A stretch of DNA of 16,840 bases. Source: Tannerellaceae bacterium. GTDB lineage: Bacteria; Bacteroidota; Bacteroidia; Bacteroidales; Tannerellaceae. Below the pieces are notes generated by a model. It saw nothing but the letters and a program-made list of their open reading frames with translations, did not search any database and was not told the DNA's origin. Location: contig JAIRZN010000171.1 of the NCBI GenBank assembly GCA_031267205.1, forward strand, positions 1-16,840, read 5' to 3'. Below are positions 1-7,920 of this stretch, piece after piece. Position 1 is the stretch's first letter. Every line of letters starts with the position of its first letter. Both the position numbers and the translations under genes were made by a program.

Positions 1-858
1 CTTGAAAAACTTCCCGAAGGTCGACTGGTCGGAGAAGTTGAGAGCATCGGCAACCTGTTGCACTGTGGTCTGCGGAGTTTTCAGTAGCACTTTGGACTCT
101 ATTATAAGGGCGTCGTCTATCCATTTGTTTGCCGGTTTGCCGGTTATCTCTTTCAATATGATCGAGAGGTATTGGGGCGTAATGCACAGTTTGTCGGCAT
201 AGAATGTGACAAGGTGCTGCTCTCTGACATGCATGAAAAGCAGTTGCAGGAATTGATTCATGATTTCTTCTTTTCGGGAAAAGACGGAACGGGAGAACGT
301 CTCCGTCTTACCTATAAGTATGTTTGCAAGTTCGAGAACGAAGGCGACGACCGAGTTTTGCATCACCTCGTGATGGAAGGCGTGCGTGCGCAGGTGGATT
401 TTCTCCGCCAGCATCATGAAGCACTTCTCAACATGAGCGGTTTCTTCCGGCGCCATAGGCAGGCAGGGATTCTTGCGTAGTTGCATATAGGCGGTTAACT
501 TGGGCGTAGGGGTATTCAGATGGTAATCATCCATTAAATTTTTGCTGATAATTAGAGCCTTCGTTTTCAAGTCGTTACTGGATTCAGCCATCTGGAAAAT
601 ATGCGTAGGCATGACCATAAGCAAATGGTTAGCCGAGACGGTATAAGGTATATAATCTATGCTGATCCTGACACTGCCTCTGACGACCATCACTATGACA
701 AGCTGGTTGATGCGCACCGGGTCGGAGTATCCGCCGGTATGCTGGGCGAAAGAAGTAGCGGCCTTCAGCTCGGCAATCGTCACGGCATCTTGGTACGTGT
801 CGGAAACGGTAATATATTCAATCAGATCAGAGGCTTCGATAAAGGGTAGTTTGTCCAT
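1..858 (-). CDS. AraC/XylS-family transcriptional regulator, C-terminus cut by the window edge
   Basis: Reading leftwards from the ATG at 858-856, the frame stays open for 286 codons to base 1, so the last few residues lie outside the window. The N-terminal ~170 residues look like a cupin-type sensor half, with stretches such as DPVRINQLVIVMVVRGSV. The C-terminal ~100 residues carry the AraC double helix-turn-helix: TPQYLSIILKEITGKPANKW for the first HTH, then VQQVADALNFSDQSTFGKFF for the second. This pattern is diagnostic of the family and such proteins bind DNA in the cytoplasm. The gene is divergent from the TetR-efflux operon across 293 bp, so it may control itself and that operon (inference). 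The effector cannot be told from the sequence. The overlapping short frames on the + strand here are shadows. Confidence 0.9.
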   Translation of the reverse strand, partial: MDKLPFIEASDLIEYITVSDTYQDAVTIAELKAATSFAQHTGGYSDPVRINQLVIVMVVRGSVRISIDYIPYTVSANHLLMVMPTHIFQMAESSNDLKTKALIISKNLMDDYHLNTPTPKLTAYMQLRKNPCLPMAPEETAHVEKCFMMLAEKIHLRTHAFHHEVMQNSVVAFVLELANILIGKTETFSRSVFSRKEEIMNQFLQLLFMHVREQHLVTFYADKLCITPQYLSIILKEITGKPANKWIDDALIIESKVLLKTPQTTVQQVADALNFSDQSTFGKFFK

Positions 859-885
859 AACTCAATATGTTTCGTTTTTGACCAA

Positions 886-893
886 CAAATGTA
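886..893 (-). promoter_or_regulatory. Candidate -7 box for the AraC-family gene
   Basis: On the minus strand this reads TACATTTG, matching the Bacteroidota -7 consensus TAnnTTTG, 27 bp upstream of the ATG. No TTTG is found at the expected -33 spacing, so this is a half-supported promoter. Confidence 0.4.
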
Positions 894-966
894 ATGCATT
901 TAATTTGTTTTTTGCGTGTTTCTTATTCATTATATCGTCTTATGACTAATTCTGTAACGGAGTAAA

Positions 967-988
967 CCATTTAAGTTTTCCATTTAAG
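967..988. repeat. Direct repeat CCATTTAAG x2 in the divergent regulatory region
   Basis: Two exact copies of CCATTTAAG lie at 967-975 and 980-988, starting 13 bp apart, between the divergent araC-like and tetR-like genes. They are candidate regulator sites. No binding protein can be assigned from the sequence. Confidence 0.4.
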
Positions 989-1050
989 CCCGACCTTTGT
1001 TGTCAAAAGTAACAAAACATCCCGCAAAACAGTCACAGCGCTTATATGCT

Positions 1051-1083
1051 ATTTGTCGATAATAAACAGCAATTCGTCGATAA
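1051..1083. promoter_or_regulatory. Paired direct repeats 21 bp apart, candidate AraC operator
   Basis: ATTTGTCGATAA (1051-1062) and ATTCGTCGATAA (1072-1083) match at 11 of 12 positions and start exactly 21 bp, about two helical turns, apart. Tandem half-sites with this spacing are typical of AraC-family binding. They sit 24 bp upstream of the -33 box of the tetR/efflux promoter, a position suited to an activator. Assignment to the neighbouring AraC protein is inference. Confidence 0.5.
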
Positions 1084-1107
1084 ATGCCCGCAAACTGACG
1101 TTTTTTG

Positions 1108-1139
1108 TTTGAGTGAATGGTAATGTAAATATATTTTTG
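1108..1139 (+). promoter_or_regulatory. Bacteroidota-type promoter for the tetR-efflux operon
   Basis: TTTG at 1108-1111, a 20-bp spacer, then TATTTTTG at 1132-1139. This fits the Bacteroidota sigma-ABfr consensus TTTG-N19/20-TAnnTTTG in both boxes. The expected transcript start is only a few bases before the ATG at 1152, giving a very short leader. The box lies inside the upstream-extended reading frame that would begin at 1113, which argues for 1152 as the true start. Confidence 0.6.
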
Positions 1140-1151
1140 TGCAATTGTTAT

Positions 1152-1769
1152 ATGAATTTAAAGGAACAGATAATAGTGGTAGCATTCGACTTGTTTTCCC
1201 AGTATGGCATAAAAAGCGTCAGTATGGACGATATAGCCCGGCATCTGGCTATATCCAAACGTACCATATATGAGATTTTCCCCGACAAGGAAACCTTACT
1301 GGCCGAAGGGATCGAATACTCGCACCTGATAATGTCCGATTATCTTACGCGGATAGAAAAAGAGCCTCACACGGCAATGGAGATCATCTTATTATTGTTC
1401 GAGAAACTGATGAAACATCCCAGATGGTACTCCAGGAAGTTTTATGAAGACCTCAAACGATACCCCGTCGCGCTGGAAAAAAAGGAATACCAGAAGACAA
1501 GGTTCGCCGACGTTTGCAGTCGTATATTCAACCGCGGATTGAAGGAGGGCGTGTTTCAGGAGGATGTGAATTTTGAAATCATGGCGTTGCTGGCCAAGGA
1601 GCAACTCAAGATGCTGACGATGCCTCAGTCATTTTCCAAACATTCCAACGAAGAAATATACGGCACGGTGCTCATTACCTTCCTTCGCGGAATAGGGACG
1701 GATAAGGGAAGGGGCATCCTCACGCGCTGGGTATCCGCTAAGATACATTATAACGATATAAAAGAGTGA
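1152..1769 (+). CDS. TetR/AcrR-family repressor of the adjoining efflux operon
   Basis: This is a 205-residue protein, normal for the TetR family. The N-terminal helix-turn-helix is clear: an IIVVAFDLFSQYGIKSVSM helix pair, then MDDIARHLAISKRTIYEIF, whose core (DIA..L.ISK.TIY..F) is the TetR_N signature, and a KETLL turn. The C-terminal ~150 residues are a helical, poorly conserved ligand and dimer domain. An upstream ATG at 1113 adds 13 residues but overlaps the promoter boxes, so I chose 1152. The gene is 30 bp upstream of the outer-membrane-factor gene on the same strand, the usual arrangement of a local repressor released by pump substrates (inference from context). The ligand is unknown. 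Confidence 0.9.
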   Translation: MNLKEQIIVVAFDLFSQYGIKSVSMDDIARHLAISKRTIYEIFPDKETLLAEGIEYSHLIMSDYLTRIEKEPHTAMEIILLLFEKLMKHPRWYSRKFYEDLKRYPVALEKKEYQKTRFADVCSRIFNRGLKEGVFQEDVNFEIMALLAKEQLKMLTMPQSFSKHSNEEIYGTVLITFLRGIGTDKGRGILTRWVSAKIHYNDIKE

Positions 1770-1799
1770 GATTTAATTTAAAAAGTAATTCTATCTTAA

Positions 1800-3284
1800 A
1801 TGGAAAAATTAGTATGTGTTAGAAAGATGATGCAGGTTGCAGGTTTATTTTTGCTGTCTGCAACTTTTGCTTTACTCCACGCTCAGGAACCTTTGGTACT
1901 CAATCTGGATAAAGCATTGGAGATTGCAATGAGCGAAAGCCCGACCGTGAAAGTGGCCGATCAGGAGATTGAAAAAAAGAAATATGCGCATAAGGGAGCT
2001 TACGCGGCTTTGTTCCCGCAAATCAAACTGGGTGGCGATTACCAACGCACGCTGAAGAAACAGGTGATGTATATGGACGGGGCTTTTGATATGGTAGGCA
2101 TGATGGCGCCGATGTTCAACGGGATGGAAAATACGTTCGCCACCCAGGTGCCGGGCTATGCTCCGGGCACGTTGATGCAACAGATCGAAGCCGCCACTCC
2201 CCCAGTCGACCCTTCGGCGGCGGGAGAAGGTATTACTATTGGGCGCGATAACAACTGGAGCGTCGGATTCACGGCCGGAATGCCGTTGATCAATGCGCCG
2301 TTGTGGAAAAGCCTGTCTATTTCAGCTTTGGACGTGGAGCTGTCTATCGAACAGGCGCGCGCCTCAAAAATAGATATGGCCAACCAGGTGAGGAAGTGTT
2401 TTTACGGCGTTTTGCTGGCCGGCGATTCATACCGGGTATTCAAGGAAAGCTACGACAATGCCATGGCTAATTACTTGGATATAAAAAATAAATACGAACA
2501 GGGATTAGTTGCCGAGTACGACTTGATAAGGGCAAACGTGTCGATAAAAAATATCGAACCCAACTTATTGCAGGCCGAAAACGCGACGACATTGGCCAAA
2601 TGGCAGTTGAAAGCCCTGCTGGGAATGGATTTAGACCTGACGATCGAATGCGAGGGACGGCTTACGGACTTTCAGCACGAACTTTTCGGCGATTACCTGT
2701 CCGCCTCTACCGACGTATCATTGGATAACAACAGTTCACTTAAACAGTTGGATATTCAGACAAGGCTGCTCAAACGCACGCTTGAGATGCAAAAGCTTGA
2801 TTTCCTGCCAACCCTGTCGCTGTCCGGGCTTTACCAGTGGAGCGCGATGAACAACGACTTCAAGTTCGGCGAATACAGATGGAACCCGTATTCCATGGTA
2901 GGCCTGTCGCTGAGCTTTCCTATTTTTTCGGGTGGAAGCAGGGTAAACAAGGTAAAGCAGACACAGGTGTCCATCTCTCAATTAAGGTTGCAACGGGATG
3001 ATGCGGAACGAAGTCTGCAATTGGCAATCAGACAGTTTACCGACAATATGAATACCTGTGTCAAACGCTTTGACGCAGCGCAGAAAGGCGTAGAACAAGC
3101 AGAACTCGGATATTCCATCGCACGCAAACGATATGACATCGGCGCAGGCACTCTGCTGGAAGTAAACGATTCGGAACTTGCCATGACGCAGGCCCGCCTC
3201 AACTTCAATCAAGCCATATATGATTATATGACGGCAAAGTCGGAACTGGAAAAAACGTTAGGAAAACAATCTTACTCAAAATGA
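1800..3284 (+). CDS. TolC-like outer-membrane efflux protein (OMF)
   Basis: A 494-residue outer-membrane channel for a tripartite efflux pump. Residues 1-28 form a signal peptide (hydrophobic AGLFLLSATFALL, cut near LHA/Q). The mature part begins with LNLDKALEIAMSESPTVK, the usual opening of an OMF repeat (sALeLAl..nP.v). Two long helical repeats follow; the second contains ARKRYDIGAGTLLEVNDSELAMTQARLNFNQA, matching the conserved Y..G..s.lev.dae..l..A.ln...a pattern. Residues 90-109 hold seven methionines in an insertion, which I recall seeing in Bacteroidales homologues. Its stop overlaps the ATG of the membrane-fusion gene (ATGA), implying translational coupling. The family call is firm; the exported substrate is not known. 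Confidence 0.93.
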   Translation: MEKLVCVRKMMQVAGLFLLSATFALLHAQEPLVLNLDKALEIAMSESPTVKVADQEIEKKKYAHKGAYAALFPQIKLGGDYQRTLKKQVMYMDGAFDMVGMMAPMFNGMENTFATQVPGYAPGTLMQQIEAATPPVDPSAAGEGITIGRDNNWSVGFTAGMPLINAPLWKSLSISALDVELSIEQARASKIDMANQVRKCFYGVLLAGDSYRVFKESYDNAMANYLDIKNKYEQGLVAEYDLIRANVSIKNIEPNLLQAENATTLAKWQLKALLGMDLDLTIECEGRLTDFQHELFGDYLSASTDVSLDNNSSLKQLDIQTRLLKRTLEMQKLDFLPTLSLSGLYQWSAMNNDFKFGEYRWNPYSMVGLSLSFPIFSGGSRVNKVKQTQVSISQLRLQRDDAERSLQLAIRQFTDNMNTCVKRFDAAQKGVEQAELGYSIARKRYDIGAGTLLEVNDSELAMTQARLNFNQAIYDYMTAKSELEKTLGKQSYSK

Positions 3285-4330
3285 AAATAACAATAAAAAC
3301 CAGATATAAAATGAGAACAAATAATGTATTCAAACTCACGTCGGCAGTTGTACTGACCATGTTGATGTCTTGCTCTTCGGGGGAGAAAAAAACGGAAGAA
3401 ACAAATATAAAGCCAAAAGTTAAATTAGAAACTGTAAACATGCAGGACGTAGAACAGTTGAGCGAGTTCACTGCTACTGTCCTTGCCGGAGTATCGAACA
3501 AAATAGCTCCGCAAGCTCCCGTCCGCATACAGAAACTGCATGTAGAAGTAGGCGACCACGTAAGCGCCGGCCAACTGTTGGTGACGATGGACGCAACTAC
3601 CCTGAAACAAACCGAAATGCAGATAGACAATCAGGAAACGGAGTTCAACAGAATCGACGAACTGTATAAGGTAGGCGGCGTCTCAAAATCGGTTTGGGAT
3701 GCACAAAAGACAGCTTTGTCGGTAGCAAAGGAAACCTATCGCAATTTACAGGAAAACAATCAACTGTTAAGCCCGATATCAGGCCTTGTTACCGCGCGCA
3801 ACTACGACAATGGCGACATGTACGGCGGAGCTTCACCTGTATACGTGGTAGAACAAATCCGTCCCGTCAAACTGATGGTCAATGTTTCCGAAAGTTATTT
3901 CACGAAAGTAAAAAAAGGCATGGATGTAAGCGTCAGCTTGGATGTCTATGGAGACGAAGTTTTCCAGGGCAAAGTAAATCTGATTCATCCGACAATAGAC
4001 CCGGCAACACGCACCTTCCCTGTTGAGCTAAGAATAGCAAATAATGATGAACGGGTGCGGCCGGGTATGTTTGCGCGGGTGATCATGAATTTCGGCGCTT
4101 TGCGGCACGTTGTAGCTTCCGACCTTTCAATCGTAAAACAGGCCGGGTCAGGCGACCGCTATATATATGTATACAAGAATAACGCTACGGTGTCATACCA
4201 GAAAGTATCGTTAGGCCGTCGCCTGGGAGATAGGTATGAAGTCCTTTCCGGCATAGAAGATGGCGATCGCATAGTTGTTACCGGTCAAAGCCGGTTGACA
4301 AACGGACAGGAAGTTGAGGTTGTAAATTAA
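3281..4330 (+). CDS. RND efflux membrane-fusion (periplasmic adaptor) lipoprotein
   Basis: A 349-residue HlyD/AcrA-like adaptor linking the inner-membrane pump to the outer-membrane channel. The N-terminus has a signal with lipobox LMSC (Cys31), so it is probably a lipoprotein. Around residues 65-110 is the first half of a lipoyl domain (IQKLHVEVGDHVSAGQLLV), followed by a short helical hairpin (LKQTEMQIDNQETEFNRIDE). The second lipoyl half follows (LLSPISGLVTARNYDNGDMY), then beta-barrel and membrane-proximal domains (NPATRTFPVE-like IDPATRTFPVELRIAN and VRPGMFARV). An in-frame ATG at 3311 would give a more typical 20-residue signal before the Cys. I kept 3281 because it overlaps the preceding stop by ATGA. 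It lies 15 bp before the pump gene. Confidence 0.92.
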   Translation: MKITIKTRYKMRTNNVFKLTSAVVLTMLMSCSSGEKKTEETNIKPKVKLETVNMQDVEQLSEFTATVLAGVSNKIAPQAPVRIQKLHVEVGDHVSAGQLLVTMDATTLKQTEMQIDNQETEFNRIDELYKVGGVSKSVWDAQKTALSVAKETYRNLQENNQLLSPISGLVTARNYDNGDMYGGASPVYVVEQIRPVKLMVNVSESYFTKVKKGMDVSVSLDVYGDEVFQGKVNLIHPTIDPATRTFPVELRIANNDERVRPGMFARVIMNFGALRHVVASDLSIVKQAGSGDRYIYVYKNNATVSYQKVSLGRRLGDRYEVLSGIEDGDRIVVTGQSRLTNGQEVEVVN

Positions 4331-4345
4331 GAAAATCAGTAAAAT

Positions 4346-7300
4346 ATGAGTTTATATTCAACAGCGGTAAAAAAGCCGATATCTACCGCCCTTATCTTTG
4401 TGGCAGTAGTTGTGTTCGGTCTTTTTTCTTTAACCCGGTTATCTATCGATTTGCTTCCCAAAATTGATATGAACATGATTATGGTTATGACAGCCTATCC
4501 CGGCACAAGCGCCGCGGACATAGAAATGAATGTGTCAAAACCATTGGAAAATACACTTAACAGCGTTAGTAACCTGAAAAATATAACGTCGCAATCCAGG
4601 GAAAACATTTCCATCATCACGCTGGAGTTTGAATATGGTTCCGATACGGACGTAGCAACCAACGATGTACGTGACAAATTGGAAATGGTCAGATCCTACC
4701 TGCCCGATGATGCGGAAAGCCCGGTCATCTTTAAGTTCGGTACCGACGACATTCCTATCATCATGCTCTCGGTCACGGCCGAAGAAAGCACCAACGCTCT
4801 TTACAAGATTCTGGACGACAAAGTATCCAACCCCCTAGCTCGCATCAACGGCGTAGGGGCAGTCTCCATCAGCGGAACGCCTATACGCGAATTGCAAGTA
4901 TATTGCGACCCCTACAAGCTAGAGGCCTACGGACAAACAATTGAAGGCATATCAGCTATCGTTGCACAGGAAAACCGCAATACGCCCGGAGGTGTCATAG
5001 ATATCGGGTCGAACACATACTCTCTGCGTGTACAGGGCGAATTTACCGACGTCGATCAATTACTTGATTTGGTCGTCGGAAGCCGTGATAATAAAACAGT
5101 ATATCTGCGAGACATAGCCTACGTGCAGGATGACGTAGAAGAACGGGCGCAAGAAACGTACAACAACGGAACCCGCGGCGGTATGATTATCATACAGAAG
5201 CAATCAGGCGCTAACTCGGTCGAAATAGCAAATAAAGTTTACGAAAAGCTTCCCGAAATACAAGCCAGCTTGCCCTCCGACGTGAAGTTGGGCATTATCA
5301 TGGACTCGTCCGAAAACATCGTAAATACGATAAACTCATTGGTTGAAACGGTCGTAGTAACGTTTATAATCGTAATGCTCGTCGTACTGGCATTCCTCCG
5401 TCGCTGGAGGGCTACATTCATTATAGTGCTCACCATACCTATTTCGCTGGTAGCCTCATTCGCTTACTTGATGGCTTCGGGAAACACATTGAATATCGTG
5501 TCGATGAGTTCGCTTTCCATAGCCATCGGCATGGTGGTGGACGACGCTATCGTTGTGCTGGAGAATATCACCAAACACATCGAACGAGGCAGTACGCCCA
5601 AACAGGCCGCAATTCATGCCACCAACGAAGTAGCTCTCGCCGTCATGGCCTCTACACTTACCATATTAGCCGTGTTCCTGCCATTTACAATGATAACATC
5701 AGGTATCGCAGGTATTATGTTCAGGCAATTAGGCTGGATTGTAGCCATAGTGATTACCATATCCCTGGTATCCGCTCTTACGCTTACTCCGATGCTTTGC
5801 TCTCAGATGCTGCGTTTGGATACGAAAAAAGGCAAATTGTATGCTATTTTATTTACACCTGCCGAAAAGGGATTGAACTGGCTGGATACTGCTTATTCCC
5901 GTTTGGTTAACTGGGCGGTGCGACACAGGAAAACGGTTATTGCCGGCGCAACGCTTATTTTCTTAGGTAGTTTGATGCTTATACCGACTATAAAGACGGA
6001 ATTTTTCCCAACACAGGACAATGCGCGCATCGGTGTCAATATTGAACTTCCAATAGGAACCAGACAAGACATCACCCGTGAACTTGCGGAGCGTATCGAC
6101 AAGGAATTTCGCGATAAATATCCGGAAATAAAGATTTCGAACTATTCCGAAGGGCAAGCAAGTACAGACAATACCTTTGCGCAATTGAGCAATAGCGGCA
6201 CGCACATCATAGACTTTAATATCAGCCTGTACAGCACCGGAGTGCGCAAGCAGGCCAGCGGTTCGGACAGAGGATTGACGGAAATCTGCGAGTTGATGCG
6301 CAAAGACCTGGAAGCATATACGGAAATCAAACGCTTTGAAGTATTGGCGGGCGGCGGCAATATGATGGGAGGCGAGGCTTCGGTAGACATAGAAATATAT
6401 GGTTTCGACTTCTCCGAAACGGATGCCATCGCCAATGAAGTAGCCGGACGTCTCAAAAACGATGAAACTATATCCCAGGTAACCATCAGCCGCGAAGATT
6501 ACATCCCCGAATACCAGGTTGACTTCGACCGCGAAAAGTTAGCCGTAAACGGATTGAACGTAACGACGGCCTCGATGTATATGCGCAACCGCATCAACGG
6601 GTCGATAGCTTCTCTCTACCGCGAAGACGGCGACGAGTACAACATCCGGGTGCGTTACGCCCCTCAGTTCCGCCAGTCGCTGGAAGATATTGAAAATATT
6701 ATAATATATAACAATGCAGGACAAGGCATTCGTATACGCGAATTGGGACAGGTCGTCGAACACATGACACCTCCTACCATCGAACGTAAAAACCGCGAGC
6801 GCGTAATCACCGTCTCGGCCATCGCCGCAGAAGGCACTGCGCTTAGCGACGTCGTGAAGATTGTCAACGAAGAAATGAGGAATATGCAAGTACCACCGGA
6901 AATAGCATGGCAACTTGCCGGCACATACCAGGATCAACAGGAAACATTCGGTGACCTGGGTCTGCTTATGCTTCTGATTGTACTATTGGTATTCATTGTC
7001 ATGGCGGCGCAGTTCGAATCGTTAGTCGACCCGTTCGTCATAATGTTTTCCATCCCGTTCGCCTTTACCGGCGTCTTATTAGGCTTGTCAATCACGCAAA
7101 CGCCGCTCGGTGTTATGGCTATGATAGGCGTGATTATGCTCATAGGTATTGTCGTGAAGAACGGTATTGTGTTAATAGACTATACAATTCTCTGCCGCGA
7201 GCGCGGAATGAGCATCATTACCGCCTGCGTAGCTGCCGGCAAATCACGTCTACGTCCGGTATTGATGACAAGTTTGAGTACCGTGCTCGGAATGCTTCCG

Positions 7301-7501
7301 TTAGCTATGGGCACAGGCGAAGGAGCAGAGATGTGGCGCGCTATGGGTATGACGGTAGCCTGGGGGCTTTCCATCTCCACCCTGATAACATTGGTCATTG
7401 TTCCGGTTGTTTATTGCGTCTTTGCTGCAAACGGAGTAAAACGCAGGAGGAAAAAAATCGAGAAAAGAATATCCGGTGCGATGAACTATAATGCAATATA
7501 A
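4346..7501 (+). CDS. HAE1-type RND multidrug efflux pump (AcrB/MexF-like)
   Basis: A 1051-residue inner-membrane proton-driven exporter, the usual HAE1 length. It has the expected topology: an N-terminal helix (KPISTALIFVAVVVFGLFSL), a large periplasmic loop, a bundle of helices, a second periplasmic loop beginning at FFPTQDNARIGV, and a final bundle. The proton-relay residues align with those of AcrB: Asp399 and Asp400 in GMVVDDAIVVLENI (AcrB D407/D408) and Lys938 in GIVVKNGIVLIDY (AcrB K940). This places it with drug/hydrophobe pumps rather than the metal (HME) branch, although the exact substrate cannot be read. It is the core of the operon with the adaptor and channel genes upstream and a PII-like gene 14 bp downstream. 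Confidence 0.95.
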   Translation: MSLYSTAVKKPISTALIFVAVVVFGLFSLTRLSIDLLPKIDMNMIMVMTAYPGTSAADIEMNVSKPLENTLNSVSNLKNITSQSRENISIITLEFEYGSDTDVATNDVRDKLEMVRSYLPDDAESPVIFKFGTDDIPIIMLSVTAEESTNALYKILDDKVSNPLARINGVGAVSISGTPIRELQVYCDPYKLEAYGQTIEGISAIVAQENRNTPGGVIDIGSNTYSLRVQGEFTDVDQLLDLVVGSRDNKTVYLRDIAYVQDDVEERAQETYNNGTRGGMIIIQKQSGANSVEIANKVYEKLPEIQASLPSDVKLGIIMDSSENIVNTINSLVETVVVTFIIVMLVVLAFLRRWRATFIIVLTIPISLVASFAYLMASGNTLNIVSMSSLSIAIGMVVDDAIVVLENITKHIERGSTPKQAAIHATNEVALAVMASTLTILAVFLPFTMITSGIAGIMFRQLGWIVAIVITISLVSALTLTPMLCSQMLRLDTKKGKLYAILFTPAEKGLNWLDTAYSRLVNWAVRHRKTVIAGATLIFLGSLMLIPTIKTEFFPTQDNARIGVNIELPIGTRQDITRELAERIDKEFRDKYPEIKISNYSEGQASTDNTFAQLSNSGTHIIDFNISLYSTGVRKQASGSDRGLTEICELMRKDLEAYTEIKRFEVLAGGGNMMGGEASVDIEIYGFDFSETDAIANEVAGRLKNDETISQVTISREDYIPEYQVDFDREKLAVNGLNVTTASMYMRNRINGSIASLYREDGDEYNIRVRYAPQFRQSLEDIENIIIYNNAGQGIRIRELGQVVEHMTPPTIERKNRERVITVSAIAAEGTALSDVVKIVNEEMRNMQVPPEIAWQLAGTYQDQQETFGDLGLLMLLIVLLVFIVMAAQFESLVDPFVIMFSIPFAFTGVLLGLSITQTPLGVMAMIGVIMLIGIVVKNGIVLIDYTILCRERGMSIITACVAAGKSRLRPVLMTSLSTVLGMLPLAMGTGEGAEMWRAMGMTVAWGLSISTLITLVIVPVVYCVFAANGVKRRRKKIEKRISGAMNYNAI

Positions 7502-7515
7502 ATAGTTATAATAAT

Positions 7516-7821
7516 ATGAAACAACGTATGAAAGCTATACTTATAACATTCAACCAGGCATATTATGATGCCATCATTTCCATAATGGACAGAAATGCAA
7601 TCAAAGGCTACACCTTTTGGGAAGATGTGCAGGGACGCGGAAGTAAGACGGGAGAACCTCATTACGGCACACATGCTTGGCCTACGAAAAACTCTGCTAT
7701 CTTTGTCGCTTTAGAAGATGAAAAGGTCGAGGGTTTCTTAGATTTATTACATAAACTTGATATACAAACCGAAGCGCAAGGATTGCGTGCATTTGTATGG
7801 AGTATTGAACAGTTAATTTGA
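7516..7821 (+). CDS. Small PII-like protein encoded with the RND pump
   Basis: A 101-residue cytosolic protein with no signal or membrane segment. Its predicted order is beta (MKAILITF), helix (YYDAIISIMDRNAI), beta (GYTFWEDVQGRG), loop (SKTGEPHYGTHAWPTKNS), beta (AIFVALEDE), helix (VEGFLDLLHKL), beta (GLRAFVWSIEQLI). That is the ferredoxin-like layout of PII and PII-like proteins, and VQGRGSKTG resembles the start of the PII T-loop (VrGfGrqkG). The classical GlnB uridylylation tyrosine and GlnB signature are not evident, so it is not a standard nitrogen PII. It lies 14 bp after the pump gene and before a terminator-like hairpin, so it is the last gene of the efflux operon. ATG at 7528 is an alternative start. 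Function in the pump is inference. Confidence 0.72.
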   Translation: MKQRMKAILITFNQAYYDAIISIMDRNAIKGYTFWEDVQGRGSKTGEPHYGTHAWPTKNSAIFVALEDEKVEGFLDLLHKLDIQTEAQGLRAFVWSIEQLI

Positions 7822-7862
7822 CTGGATATAAGAGAGTATTTATAATAAAATTTTAGTAACAC

Positions 7863-7910
7863 AGGACGAAGAGGCTACTTGCTGCAGCCCCTCGTCCTTG
7901 TTATTTTAAC
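7863..7910 (+). terminator. Hairpin with U-rich tail ending the efflux operon
   Basis: AGGACGA (7863-7869) pairs perfectly with TCGTCCT (7892-7898), and the stem continues GAGGCT/AGCCCC with one bulged A and one mismatch around a loop of about 9 nt. TGTTATTTT follows. This looks like an intrinsic terminator 41 bp after the PII-like stop. It ends only about 10-20 bp before the next ATG at 7921, so it could also act as an attenuator for the regulator gene. Confidence 0.7.
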
Positions 7911-7920
7911 ATGCAGGATT

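Noticed and set aside
1..30. Similarity of the left edge (GTCGAC beside CTTCCCGAAGG) to the 21-bp array at the right end
   Set aside because: The left copy is ordinary AraC coding sequence (QSTFGKFF) in a different frame from the repeat, so the short match is most likely chance.
1113..1151. 13-residue N-terminal extension of the TetR protein
   Set aside because: It overlaps the -7 promoter box, and the TetR domain begins properly at MNLKEQIIVVAFDLF.
7879..7920. N-terminal extension of the response regulator from TTG 7879
   Set aside because: It would start within the terminator hairpin, and the receiver domain begins normally after ATG 7921.
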